From an uncultured Algibacter sp. (lineage in GTDB: Bacteria > Bacteroidota > Bacteroidia > Flavobacteriales > Flavobacteriaceae): DNA of 64,000 nucleotides. Below the pieces are notes generated by a model that did no database searches, was not told the DNA's origin, and saw only the letters and a program-made list of their open reading frames with translations. The stretch spans positions 1 to 64,000 of the forward strand of contig CANMQH010000018.1 of the NCBI GenBank assembly GCA_947499935.1. Reading direction: 5' to 3'. Position 1 is the stretch's first letter; each line of letters opens with the position of its first letter. Positions 46,955-56,688 of this stretch are shown in pieces. The translations under genes and the position numbers were made by a program.

Positions 46955-47016
46955 TTTATTGTTTTATTAACTTTTATTTGTGATTTTTGAGTTGACTAAT
47001 TCAAATATTTACAAAA
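46955..47016 (+). repeat. Conserved SusC leader, copy 1
   Basis: This 62-base segment upstream of the first SusC gene matches the one at 51824-51885 in length and most bases. It includes TTTATTGTTTTATTAAC, TGATTTTTGA and TTGACTAATTCAAATA. The last contains the dyad TTGA-N5-TCAA. It probably carries promoter and leader signals shared by SusC genes. Confidence 0.65.
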
Positions 47017-50000
47017 ATGAAAACAAAATTTATTAGAATTCTAACACTGCTACTAGTGTTTGTAGTACAACTCACATTCGCACAAGAAAGGACAATTTCA
47101 GGTATGGTAACGGACGTTTCTGGCCTACCACTACCGGGAACTACAGTTTTAGTTAAAGGAACATCTTCTGGCACATCATCAGATTTTGATGGCAAATATG
47201 CAATATCAGCTAGCAAAGGAGCTACTCTTGTCTTTAGTTTTGTAGGGTATGAAACTCAGGAAGTCATAGTTGGTGCATCAGATACTATAAACCTAACAAT
47301 GACTGAAGATACTGAGTCTTTAGAAGAAGTAGTAGTTACTGGTAGTGCAACTGGAAAATCTATTAAAGAACTTAGTTTTGCTATTGGACAAGTAAAAGAT
47401 GAATTATTAGAAAACGTACCTGCAGTTTCTGCTGCTCAAGCATTACAAGGAAAAATATCAGGGTTATCAATTGCTAATCCTGGAGGTCAACCGGGTAGTG
47501 ACGTATCGATTCAGCTAAGAACTGCAAATTCTCTATCCACAGGTCAACAACCTTTAATTATAGTTGATGGTGTGATTATAGAAGGTGGTTTAGCTGATAT
47601 AAACACCGAAGATGTTGATAGGATTGAAGTAGCAAAAGGAGCTGCAGGCGCATCTTTGTATGGTTCTAGAGCAGCAAATGGTGTAATTCAAATATTTACA
47701 AAAAGAGGAAAAAATAATGAGAAAATTAATGTTACATATAGAAGTGAAATTGGTTTCAAAGAAATTACTTCCGAATATGATTTAGCAACTAGACATAGGT
47801 TTAAATTAACTGCGGATGGGAGTGCTTTTGACTTAACATCTGGATCTAGAGAGGTTGATGCAGATGGTATTAGTGATAACCCCTACCCTGGAATTAATTA
47901 TAATTATCAAGATGAAATCTTCACAAGAGGGATTTTTAACACCCATTATGCATCATTAGTTGGTGGTAATGATAAGGCCAAGTTTCTATTCTCTTATCAA
48001 AGATTAAGTGATGAAGGTATATTTGCACAGGTAGATGATTACAGAAGAGATAATTACAGACTTAATTTAGATACAAAAATATCTGAAAAATTAAAAGTAA
48101 AAACATCATTATTTTATAGTAATTCCAATAGAGATGCCGCTATTAATTCTGGTACAACAGCAGGCATACTATTTCCTGCTCTAATAACCGAGCCAATTTA
48201 TGATTGGAATGCTCCAAACGAAGAAGATGGAACACCATTTAATTTTGATAGTAATACATTTGATCCTAATATATTTAATCCACTTTACACTTTAGCAAAT
48301 AATGATAGAACGGAAAAACGTAATAGAGTATTAGGAAATATTGGTTTAGAATACGATATGACAGAATGGTTAGAAGTTAGTGGCTCTTATTCATTTGATT
48401 ATGAAAACAACACATTTGAAGATTATTTATCTAAAAGTCATTTATCGCCAGCTCCATTAGCGCAAGCTCAAAATAGCGGATTTATACAACGCTCTAATTT
48501 TAGTGGTAGATCACAAAATATAAGATTTAACACTCTGTTTCATGATTCTTTTGGGACAAATAACGACTTTGATTTAAACTTTAGATTAAGTTATTTACAT
48601 GAACGCTACAATAATGATTTTGATAACGCCGAAGGCTTCAACCTTTCTGTTACAGGAATCCGTTCTCTAGACAATATACAAGACAGACCAAGTGTCTCTT
48701 CTGCTTCTCAAGAAATAATAACAGATAGTTATTTTGCTGTCGCTGATATCGATTATCAAGATAAGTATATATTTAGTGGCGTTATAAGAAGAGAAGGATC
48801 TTCTTTATTTGGACCTAACGAAAGATGGGCTAATTACTACAGAGCAAGTTTGGCTTACAGATTGACTGAAGACATAGACATACCAGGTGTTCAAGAATTC
48901 AAACTTAGAGCCTCTTATGGTACTGCCGGCATCAGACCAACTTATGAAATGCGTTTTGAAACATTTAACTTGCAAAATGGGTCTGCTACAAAGTCTACCA
49001 TCGGAAATAACGATTTAAAACCTGCGGTAACTGGCGAATTAGAATTAGGGGTCAACGTTAATTTCCTTGACCGTTTTTCGTTTGAATTCAATTACGTTAA
49101 AGCAATAACTGATGACCAAATTCTTAGAGTCCCTCTTTCTGCTGCTACTGGTGTTCCTGCACAATGGAGAAATGCTGGAGAAATTGATGCCACTACATAT
49201 GAAGCTTCTTTGACTGCAAATATTATTAACAATGATAATTTTTCTTGGGACTTAGGTATTGTATGGGATAAGTCTACTCAAAAAATTAGTCGCTTAGATG
49301 TTCCTTCTTACTTAACTGGCCCAGGAACTCAAGAGAGTACTATATTCAGAATTGAAGAAGGTCAAAATTTTGGTGTGATGTATGGAAATGATTTGATAAG
49401 AAATTTATCAGATCTTCCTGCTGGATTAAATCCTAACGACTTTTCTGTAAATAGCGCTGGATATGTAGTCGATACTGCTACTGGTGAAACAACAGTTAAA
49501 AGAACTGACGCTTCTGGAAACCAATCATTTGTAATAGGAGATATCACGCCAGATTTTAGAATGGGCATTAATACAACTTTAAAATATAAAAACTTAACAT
49601 TATATACTTTGTGGGATTGGAAACAAGGCGGCGATGTTTACAATAAGACTAAACAATGGTTATATAGAGATGGCCGACATAAAGACATAACTGATCAAGG
49701 GTTGCCTTATAATTTTTATCAAGGCTTATATAATGTTAACCTACCAAGCTCTGCATTTGTAGAAGATGCATCATTTGTAAAACTAAGAGAATTATCATTT
49801 TTCTACGACTTAAAAGGTAAAAGTTTAGGCAAATTGGGTGATTTTTTCGAAAGTATTCGTTTAGGCATTGTTGGTAGAAATTTATTAGTATTTACAGACT
49901 ACTCAGGTTTTGACCCAGAAATTACTCATCAATCTGAAAATAACCGTGCCGACTTAACATCTAGAACTACAAATGGTATCGGCAGTGATGCAAATACACC

Positions 50001-50088
50001 TGGTGGAGATCCTAACGTCTTTAAAATTGATAATTTTCCTTACCCTACAACAAGAACGTATAGTTTTACGGCACAATTTAAATTTTAA
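47017..50088 (+). CDS. SusC/RagA family TonB-dependent outer membrane transporter (pair 1)
   Basis: The 1023-residue protein has a signal peptide (MKTKFIRILTLLLVFVVQLTFA) and a carboxypeptidase-regulatory-like domain at about 25-100 (VTDVSGLPLPGTTVLVKGTS; FVGYETQEV). A TonB box-like segment LEEVVVTG leads into the plug (LQGKISGLSIA; VDGVIIEGG; AAGASLYGSRAANGVIQIFTKRG). A 22-strand barrel follows, ending in QFKF. SusC proteins import oligosaccharides or peptides bound by the SusD lipoprotein that follows, powered by TonB. No glycoside hydrolase, protease or regulator lies nearby, so the substrate is open. Confidence 0.93.
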   Translation: MKTKFIRILTLLLVFVVQLTFAQERTISGMVTDVSGLPLPGTTVLVKGTSSGTSSDFDGKYAISASKGATLVFSFVGYETQEVIVGASDTINLTMTEDTESLEEVVVTGSATGKSIKELSFAIGQVKDELLENVPAVSAAQALQGKISGLSIANPGGQPGSDVSIQLRTANSLSTGQQPLIIVDGVIIEGGLADINTEDVDRIEVAKGAAGASLYGSRAANGVIQIFTKRGKNNEKINVTYRSEIGFKEITSEYDLATRHRFKLTADGSAFDLTSGSREVDADGISDNPYPGINYNYQDEIFTRGIFNTHYASLVGGNDKAKFLFSYQRLSDEGIFAQVDDYRRDNYRLNLDTKISEKLKVKTSLFYSNSNRDAAINSGTTAGILFPALITEPIYDWNAPNEEDGTPFNFDSNTFDPNIFNPLYTLANNDRTEKRNRVLGNIGLEYDMTEWLEVSGSYSFDYENNTFEDYLSKSHLSPAPLAQAQNSGFIQRSNFSGRSQNIRFNTLFHDSFGTNNDFDLNFRLSYLHERYNNDFDNAEGFNLSVTGIRSLDNIQDRPSVSSASQEIITDSYFAVADIDYQDKYIFSGVIRREGSSLFGPNERWANYYRASLAYRLTEDIDIPGVQEFKLRASYGTAGIRPTYEMRFETFNLQNGSATKSTIGNNDLKPAVTGELELGVNVNFLDRFSFEFNYVKAITDDQILRVPLSAATGVPAQWRNAGEIDATTYEASLTANIINNDNFSWDLGIVWDKSTQKISRLDVPSYLTGPGTQESTIFRIEEGQNFGVMYGNDLIRNLSDLPAGLNPNDFSVNSAGYVVDTATGETTVKRTDASGNQSFVIGDITPDFRMGINTTLKYKNLTLYTLWDWKQGGDVYNKTKQWLYRDGRHKDITDQGLPYNFYQGLYNVNLPSSAFVEDASFVKLRELSFFYDLKGKSLGKLGDFFESIRLGIVGRNLLVFTDYSGFDPEITHQSENNRADLTSRTTNGIGSDANTPGGDPNVFKIDNFPYPTTRTYSFTAQFKF

Positions 50089-50098
50089 AAAAAAGATC

Positions 50099-51667
50099 AT
50101 GAAAAAATTAAATTTTATAATAAATATAATATCATGTATGATAATCATCGTTACTACATCATGTAGCGATGATATTGACAGAGTAGAAAATCTTAATAAC
50201 CCTAATAGCGAACAAGTGTTAGCAAAAGGATCAGATCTTATCTCCGTAACAGGAGGTGGTTTTGTATCATGGTGGCAAGCTAACAACAGGGATTTATATC
50301 CTGCACTAGCTGTAGCTGGTGATATTGCTACATGCTCATGGGGTAATTTTGGAATGCGAGTATTATCTGCCGAACCCCGAAACCCAATAACCAATACATC
50401 GTCATGGTCAGACAGAACAGTTATAGAACAACCATGGCAAGGCAATTATTCTGCAATTTCTTCTGCTAATGATGTTATTGGAGCAATCAATAACAAAGGC
50501 ATAACTTGGATTGTTGACGGTGAAGACAGAACACCTATAGTTTCTGCTGCAACTCATTTTCTTAGAGGTTTAGGCTACGGCTATCTTGGATTACTCTTCG
50601 AAAAAGGTTTTTTAGTTGATGAAAATACTGATTTAAGTCAAAAGCTTTCTTTTGTTGATTATACAATGTTAATTAATCAAGCTATTACTGACTTAGACAA
50701 AGCTATAGAAATTGCTAATGCGAATTCTATATTAATTCCAGGTAATATTATTAATGAAGTTCCATTATCTAGTGCAGATTTAATAAAGCTTTGCAACTCA
50801 TATAAAGCTAGATTCATTGTTCAATCCGCTAGAAGCTTAACAGAAACTAATGCTATAGATTGGGATAACATTAAGACATTAACAGAAAACGGAATAACAG
50901 AAGATTTTGGTCCTACAGGAGATAATGGCATTAGCTGGTGGACAAATGCGACAGTACTTATGGATTCTGAAAATGGTTTTGGAGCTTTTGGAGCTAGGTT
51001 AGATATGCGAATTGTAAATTTATTAGACCCAAGCCAACCTGTTTTCTTCCCAGCAGGTAATGGCTCTACATTACCCAACCCTGAGATAACAACTAGTGAC
51101 GACAGAATTGGTAATGGAAAAGATTTCGAATTTAGACAAGATATTCTTTTTAGATCAGAAAGAGGTCGTTTTCATTTCTCTCACTATTTCCATACACGCA
51201 ATTTGAATGACACTAATTTTTCTGATGGAGGAGATAGTAAGCAAATTAAAACCTTTTTATTGGAAGACAATAGGTTACTTATGGCTGAGGCTAAAGCAAG
51301 AGGAACGGATTTACCTGGTGCTATTGCAGATATAAATGAAAGTTCTAGAGTCACACGAGGTAACTTGGCGCCTTTACCTACTAATACATCCCAAACTGAA
51401 GTCTTAGATGCTATTTTCTATGAGCGTTATATTGAATTATATAATACAGCAGTTGGTAGTGGTTATTTTGATAGACGAAGAATAGACCAATTACAAATAG
51501 GAACTTTTAGTCATTTCCCTGTTCCTGCTACAGAATTAGAAGTTATCGAAGAAGACATATATACCCTAGGAGGTGTTAATCAAGACCCTACAGGTTTAAT
51601 ACCTCATAACGATATTTCTCAATCTTCAGAAAGAACGGATGATACAAATATTCCAACGTTTAATTAA
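50099..51667 (+). CDS. SusD/RagB family surface lipoprotein (pair 1)
   Basis: The 522-residue protein begins with a lipoprotein signal (IINIISCMIIIVTTSCSDD; lipidated Cys near residue 22). It has TPR-like segments typical of SusD (HFLRGLGYGYLGLLFEKGFL; LLMAEAKARGTDLPGAIADIN; FYERYIELYNTAVGSGYFDRRR). It caps the transporter encoded immediately upstream and binds the substrate. The frame extends 42 codons upstream inside susC, but the lipobox start is right. A GC-rich hairpin follows it. Confidence 0.9.
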   Translation: MKKLNFIINIISCMIIIVTTSCSDDIDRVENLNNPNSEQVLAKGSDLISVTGGGFVSWWQANNRDLYPALAVAGDIATCSWGNFGMRVLSAEPRNPITNTSSWSDRTVIEQPWQGNYSAISSANDVIGAINNKGITWIVDGEDRTPIVSAATHFLRGLGYGYLGLLFEKGFLVDENTDLSQKLSFVDYTMLINQAITDLDKAIEIANANSILIPGNIINEVPLSSADLIKLCNSYKARFIVQSARSLTETNAIDWDNIKTLTENGITEDFGPTGDNGISWWTNATVLMDSENGFGAFGARLDMRIVNLLDPSQPVFFPAGNGSTLPNPEITTSDDRIGNGKDFEFRQDILFRSERGRFHFSHYFHTRNLNDTNFSDGGDSKQIKTFLLEDNRLLMAEAKARGTDLPGAIADINESSRVTRGNLAPLPTNTSQTEVLDAIFYERYIELYNTAVGSGYFDRRRIDQLQIGTFSHFPVPATELEVIEEDIYTLGGVNQDPTGLIPHNDISQSSERTDDTNIPTFN

Positions 51668-51730
51668 AAAAACATTTTAAGTCATTCTATAGCAAGATGA
51701 CAGATTCTTAATAAATATACCTAGTAAGAC

Positions 51731-51757
51731 GGCCGTTTAAAATTATTTTAAACGGCC
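51731..51757 (+). terminator. Terminator after SusCD pair 1
   Basis: GGCCGTTTAAAAT at 51731-51743 pairs with ATTTTAAACGGCC at 51745-51757, followed by TTTATG. It separates the two SusCD pairs, each of which also has its own leader. Confidence 0.8.
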
Positions 51758-51823
51758 TTTATGTTGGTTAAAAGTGTTTTAATTTGAATATAATTTAGCC
51801 TTGATTAAAAATTTTAACCATTA

Positions 51824-51885
51824 TTTATTGTTTTATTAACTAATTATTATGATTTTTGACATTGACTAATTCAAATAATTATAAA
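51824..51885 (+). repeat. Conserved SusC leader, copy 2
   Basis: This 62-base segment is the counterpart of 46955-47016, with the same 17-base block TTTATTGTTTTATTAAC and the block TTGACTAATTCAAATA in the same positions. Differences cluster in the middle (TAATTATTA versus TTTTATTTG). Confidence 0.65.
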
Positions 51886-54800
51886 ATGAAAACAAAGTTT
51901 AGTGGAATTCTAACGCTACTACTAGCGTTTGTCGTGCAACTAACGTTCGCACAAGAAAAGGCAATTTCAGGTACGGTAACAGATGCTTCTGGTTTACCGC
52001 TCCCAGGAACAACTGTCTTAATTAAAGGTACATCTTCTGGTACATCATCAGATTTTGATGGTAAATATGCAATCTCAACTTCTCAAGGAGCTACTCTTGT
52101 TTTTAGCTTTGTTGGCTATGAAACGCAAGAGATTCTAATTGGTTCTTCAGATGTTATTAATGTAACAATGGTTGATGATGCCGAATCACTAGAAGAAGTT
52201 GTAGTAACAGCTTTAGGTATAGAACGTAATGCTAAATCTTTAGGTTATGGAGTTACTACTATCAAATCTGAAGATTTAAACGAAGTACGAGAAACTAATG
52301 TGCTAGCTGCCTTAAATGGAAAGTCATCAGGTATACTTGTAACAAATCAAAGTGGAAATGTTGGTGGATCAACTAGAATATTAATTAGAGGTAACTCAAG
52401 TTTATCTGGAACTGTTCAACCATTGTTTGTTGTTGATGGTGTTCCAATATCTAATGCAAATACTTCAACATTTACTGATAGAATAACAGGTGGATTTGAT
52501 TTTGGAAATAGAGGGCAAGATATAAACCCCGATGATATTGATACGGTAACAATACTAAAAGGCGCCTCTGCAGCTGCTTTATATGGCTCAAGAGCATCAG
52601 GAGGTGTTATAATTATAACAACCAAAAGAGGTAAGCAAGGTCAAAAAGCTAATATTAGCTTTTCAACAACTTTTAGATTTGATAATCCATTAAAGCTCCC
52701 TGATTTCCAAAATGAATATATCTCTGGTGATGATGGTGAATATGATTTTGATCCTGCCTTAGGTCCTAATGGCCAAGTAACTTCTGGATGGGGACCAAAT
52801 ATAAATACACTAAATGGCGTAACTCATACTGATGCTTTTGGAAATGAAAATACTCCTTTCCGTATTTTTAAAAATGGCGTTGAAGATTTTTGGCAAAATG
52901 CTCATACATCTATTAATAGTTTAAGCGTTTCTGGTGCTGCTGATAACGGAGATGACTATAGATTAAGTTTATCCTATACAGATCAAAAAGGTTTAGTACC
53001 AACTTCTGGATTAAATAGAACAAATTTAGGTTTTAACGCTGGAAAAACACTTAGCGATAAATTAAAATCAAGATTTGGTATAAATTATGTTCGTACTAAT
53101 ACTGTAGGTACAGCGGCTGGTGGCGCAAATGACCCTAACGTATTAACAACTATAGTTAACTTATTACCAAGAAATATTGACTTTACTCCTTTTGATCAAG
53201 ATGTAGATGAATTTGGAAACCAAATAAATGATCCTGGTGGACAAACTAACAACCCATATTTCATTGCTAGACAAAATGCTCCTAAAGTTAGTGTACAACG
53301 TTTTTTTGGAAATGCATCTTTACAATGGTTAGCTTTTAAAGATTTTGATATATTAGGTAGAGCTGGTTATGATACTTTTACTGATACTAGATTTTTGCAA
53401 AATAGCATTGGAACTGTAGGTAGAGAGACTGGAGGCTTTACTGACGATTTTATTAATCAAAGAGAATTAACTTTAGATTTAATAGCGACTTACAACAAAG
53501 ACATAAATGATGATTTTAATATAACCACTAGGGCAGGTATGCAATGGAACGAAAGAGTTTTTGAAAGACTTAGAAATACTGCTACAGTATTAACTGTTCC
53601 TGAGTTATTTGATCCTGGTAATGCTGAAGCTAATACCTTGTTTAAAGATTTTCGTCAAAGAAGAATTTTAGGTGTCTTTGGAGATTTAACCGTAGACTAC
53701 AAAAACTGGTTAATATTAAATGCCACAGGCAGAAATGATTTCTCTTCTACTTTACCTGTAGATGCAAACAGTTTCTTTTACCCGTCTGTATCATTGAGTT
53801 GGATATTTACAGATGCTCTTAACATAGAAAGTAATGTTTTAACTTATGGTAAACTAAGAGGTAGTTGGGCAGAAGTAGGTTCTGATACAAATTCTTTCTT
53901 ATTAGATTTCACATTTAATCCAGATACAGCTTTCTTTGGACAGTTTGGAACAGATGGAACATTCCCTTTTGACGGGCAATTAGCATTTAATTCTGATGCG
54001 TCTTTAACAAATCCAGCTTTGAAACCTTCTATACAACAAAATTTTGAAATAGGTACAGAACTTGGATTCTTAAAAAATCGAATTTTTGTAGATCTTACTT
54101 ATTATAAAAATAATACAACAGATGATATTATTTTTGTACCAACTCCACAAACATCCGGTTTTTCATCTTTCTTGACAAATGTTGCAGAGGTAAGTAATGA
54201 AGGTATAGAACTTCAAATAAATGCAAAAGTAATAAGAGCTGGTAATTTTAGTTGGGATATTGACTACAACTTCACAAAAAATGAATTTAGAGTTGAAGAT
54301 TTAGGAGATATTCCTTCGTTAAATTTAGCAACTGAATTTAATGGGCTTGGTGTTAGAGCTGTAGAAGGTAAAGAACTTCAACTATTTGGCAGAAGATGGG
54401 CAAGAGCTCAAGATGCTGATGGCAATGATATTGAAAATCAAATTTTAGTTGATGAAGATGGTATTAGATTAGATGGTAATCAAGAAAATTTAGGAAATAT
54501 AGCTCCAGATTTTACTATGGGACTTACCTCCACTTTTAAATATAAAGGATGGAGATTATCTACAACTTTTGATTACAGAGAAGGTGGAAAAGTATTTTCT
54601 AATACTGTAGGTGCTTTAAGAAGAGCTGGTTTGGCAGCTGAAACTGGAGGGGATAGAACTAATTTATTTGTTGATCCAAATACTTTTACGCAACCTGGTG
54701 GACCAGGAACGGAAGTAATACCCAATACAACACCTATATCATCAGTTCAGGACTACTGGGGTGGTTTTGCCAGTGCAGGAACAGTAGAAGGTAATGTTTT

Positions 54801-55053
54801 TGATGCTACTTTTATTAAATGGAGAGAATTAAGCTTAACTTATACATTTCCATCTAGTATCATAGATAGAACTCCCTTTAAATCTTTACAAATTGGTGCA
54901 CAAGCACGTAATCTAGCTATTTTTAATAGCGATGTACCTCATATTGATCCAGAATCAGGATTAGGAGGATCAGGAAGCCAGTTAGATGGCATTGAAAGAG
55001 GAGGTATTCCATCTACTTCAAGCTACGGATTTAACTTAATTGCAAACTTTTAA
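51886..55053 (+). CDS. SusC/RagA family TonB-dependent outer membrane transporter (pair 2)
   Basis: The 1055-residue protein shares its signal peptide and CarboxypepD_reg-like domain (VTDASGLPLPGTTVLIKGTS; FDGKYAIS; FVGYETQEI) almost unchanged with the pair 1 protein. It then diverges: plug LNGKSSGILVTNQSG, VDGVPISNANTST and GASAAALYGSRASGGVIIITTKRGKQG, then a barrel ending LIANF. The start is set at MKTKFSG because it begins the signal peptide; the frame runs ten codons further. It is coupled to the SusD gene with a 3-base gap. Substrate unknown. Confidence 0.93.
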   Translation: MKTKFSGILTLLLAFVVQLTFAQEKAISGTVTDASGLPLPGTTVLIKGTSSGTSSDFDGKYAISTSQGATLVFSFVGYETQEILIGSSDVINVTMVDDAESLEEVVVTALGIERNAKSLGYGVTTIKSEDLNEVRETNVLAALNGKSSGILVTNQSGNVGGSTRILIRGNSSLSGTVQPLFVVDGVPISNANTSTFTDRITGGFDFGNRGQDINPDDIDTVTILKGASAAALYGSRASGGVIIITTKRGKQGQKANISFSTTFRFDNPLKLPDFQNEYISGDDGEYDFDPALGPNGQVTSGWGPNINTLNGVTHTDAFGNENTPFRIFKNGVEDFWQNAHTSINSLSVSGAADNGDDYRLSLSYTDQKGLVPTSGLNRTNLGFNAGKTLSDKLKSRFGINYVRTNTVGTAAGGANDPNVLTTIVNLLPRNIDFTPFDQDVDEFGNQINDPGGQTNNPYFIARQNAPKVSVQRFFGNASLQWLAFKDFDILGRAGYDTFTDTRFLQNSIGTVGRETGGFTDDFINQRELTLDLIATYNKDINDDFNITTRAGMQWNERVFERLRNTATVLTVPELFDPGNAEANTLFKDFRQRRILGVFGDLTVDYKNWLILNATGRNDFSSTLPVDANSFFYPSVSLSWIFTDALNIESNVLTYGKLRGSWAEVGSDTNSFLLDFTFNPDTAFFGQFGTDGTFPFDGQLAFNSDASLTNPALKPSIQQNFEIGTELGFLKNRIFVDLTYYKNNTTDDIIFVPTPQTSGFSSFLTNVAEVSNEGIELQINAKVIRAGNFSWDIDYNFTKNEFRVEDLGDIPSLNLATEFNGLGVRAVEGKELQLFGRRWARAQDADGNDIENQILVDEDGIRLDGNQENLGNIAPDFTMGLTSTFKYKGWRLSTTFDYREGGKVFSNTVGALRRAGLAAETGGDRTNLFVDPNTFTQPGGPGTEVIPNTTPISSVQDYWGGFASAGTVEGNVFDATFIKWRELSLTYTFPSSIIDRTPFKSLQIGAQARNLAIFNSDVPHIDPESGLGGSGSQLDGIERGGIPSTSSYGFNLIANF

Positions 55054-55056
55054 AAC

Positions 55057-56499
55057 ATGAAAAATATATTAATAAAACAAATCGGTTTAATCTTACTTTT
55101 AGTAATAGCATTAAACAGTTGTGAAGATTCAATTGAAGGTATAAATCAAGATCCTTTAGCAGCAATCAATATCGACCCCGCTCTATTATTTCCGCAAGTT
55201 ATAGTATCTGGAATATCTCAGCCAAGAACAGTTGAAGGAAATGCTGTTAATATGATTGCTCAACAATGGTCTTCAATAGTAGGTTTTGGAGTTTTTATAA
55301 ACCCTGAGCGCTATATTATTAGCCCAAATACAACCAATAATTTATGGATTGGTAACTATACAACAGGATTGCGTAATTTACAACAAGTTCGTGCATTAAC
55401 GGAGAGGGATAATCCATCGGCTATCAATATCATTGGACAAGCTAAGATATTAGAAGCATTTATATATCTTAATACAACATTATTCTTTGAAGATATTCCA
55501 TTTAATGAAGCAATACAAGTTCAAACATTTCCAAATCCAAATTTTGATACCCAAGAGACAGTTCTTAGAGCACTTCCAGATTTAATAGACGAAGGATTAG
55601 AAGCACTTGCTACTCCTACAGATATAGTTGAAGGTGGTGACTTAATATATGGTGGTGATAGAGAGAACTGGATTAGATTTGGTAATTCATTAAAACTAAA
55701 AATCTTAATGCTTATTGCTAATGTTGATTCTGCATCTGTTCAAGCAGCAATTCAATCAACAGCTAATCAACCATTAATATCAACTCCTAGTCAGGTTGCT
55801 AAATTAGATTATACACTTGAGCCAGAAAACGGTAATGGTATCTGGAAATTATTACGTGATTTTAATGGTTCTGAAAATGATTTTTGGGGTGGAGGAGCTG
55901 CGTTATTGGATATTATGAATGCAAATAACGATCCACGAAGAGCTACCTATTTTGATGATGTAGATGGAGCATATGTACCACAACTTCAAGGTGAGACTGG
56001 TCGTACAGGTTTTTCTCCTGTTAGTTTGAACATCATTAGACCAGAAATGCCAGATATATATGCATCTGCTGCTGAGACTAACTTTTACTTAGCAGAAGCC
56101 GCTCTTAAAGGTTGGATTTCTGGTGATGCAAATACATTCTATGTAGCTGGAATTCAAGCTTCTTTAGATTTTTATGATGGTATACCAGGTGAGATTTCTG
56201 CAAGTGACAAAACTATGTATCTTTCTTCTCCTAGAGGAACAATAACAGGTGACTCAGAAGCTGATGCTCTTAGAAAAATTCATGAAGAGATTTATATTTC
56301 AAATTTCACAAGAGGTCTTGAAGCATGGACTAATTGGAGAAGAAATAAAGTTCCTAATTTTGAAATACCAGAAGGATCAATTCTTGGGGATGAAAATATC
56401 AGAAGGTATAATGTGCCATTAAGTGAGTTAACTACTAATCCAAACGCACCACAATCATTACCGGCTTTAGATGTTCCAATGTGGTTTGAAAACGAATAA
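55057..56499 (+). CDS. SusD-like surface lipoprotein (pair 2)
   Basis: The 480-residue protein has a lipoprotein signal ILLLVIALNSCEDS (lipidated Cys near residue 22). It belongs to the shorter SusD-like_2 type: GINQDPLAAINIDPALLFPQVIV, then NLWIGNYTTGLRNLQQVRALTE, AKILEAFIYLNTTLFFEDIPFNEA, and the C-terminal NFTRGLEAWTNWRRNKVPNF. It differs clearly from the pair 1 partner, so the two loci bind different ligands. A hairpin terminator follows. Confidence 0.9.
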   Translation: MKNILIKQIGLILLLVIALNSCEDSIEGINQDPLAAINIDPALLFPQVIVSGISQPRTVEGNAVNMIAQQWSSIVGFGVFINPERYIISPNTTNNLWIGNYTTGLRNLQQVRALTERDNPSAINIIGQAKILEAFIYLNTTLFFEDIPFNEAIQVQTFPNPNFDTQETVLRALPDLIDEGLEALATPTDIVEGGDLIYGGDRENWIRFGNSLKLKILMLIANVDSASVQAAIQSTANQPLISTPSQVAKLDYTLEPENGNGIWKLLRDFNGSENDFWGGGAALLDIMNANNDPRRATYFDDVDGAYVPQLQGETGRTGFSPVSLNIIRPEMPDIYASAAETNFYLAEAALKGWISGDANTFYVAGIQASLDFYDGIPGEISASDKTMYLSSPRGTITGDSEADALRKIHEEIYISNFTRGLEAWTNWRRNKVPNFEIPEGSILGDENIRRYNVPLSELTTNPNAPQSLPALDVPMWFENE

Positions 56500-56528
56500 T
56501 TTCGTATTAACTATTTATTATTAATTTT

Positions 56529-56560
56529 AAATCTCCAAGAGTTTATTCTTTTGGAGATTT
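56529..56560 (+). terminator. Terminator after SusCD pair 2
   Basis: AAATCTCCAA at 56529-56538 pairs with TTGGAGATTT at 56551-56560, followed by TGTTTT. It ends the susD gene 30 bases after its stop. Confidence 0.8.
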
Positions 56561-56674
56561 TGTTTTAAATAATCTTATGTATTTTGTTTTATATTCATTT
56601 ACGCTGAACATAACATTATTTCTTAGACAATAAAATATTCTAATAAAGCAAAGGATGTCTCATTGGTTTTTTTA

Positions 56675-56682
56675 TACCTTTA
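56675..56682 (+). promoter_or_regulatory. Candidate -7 box (TACCTTTA) for a nearly leaderless rlmB
   Basis: TACCTTTA matches TAnnTTTG at seven of eight positions and ends 6 bases before the rlmB ATG, so the transcript would start at or next to the start codon. No -33 element at the right distance was identified. Confidence 0.35.
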
Positions 56683-56688
56683 CCTCCC

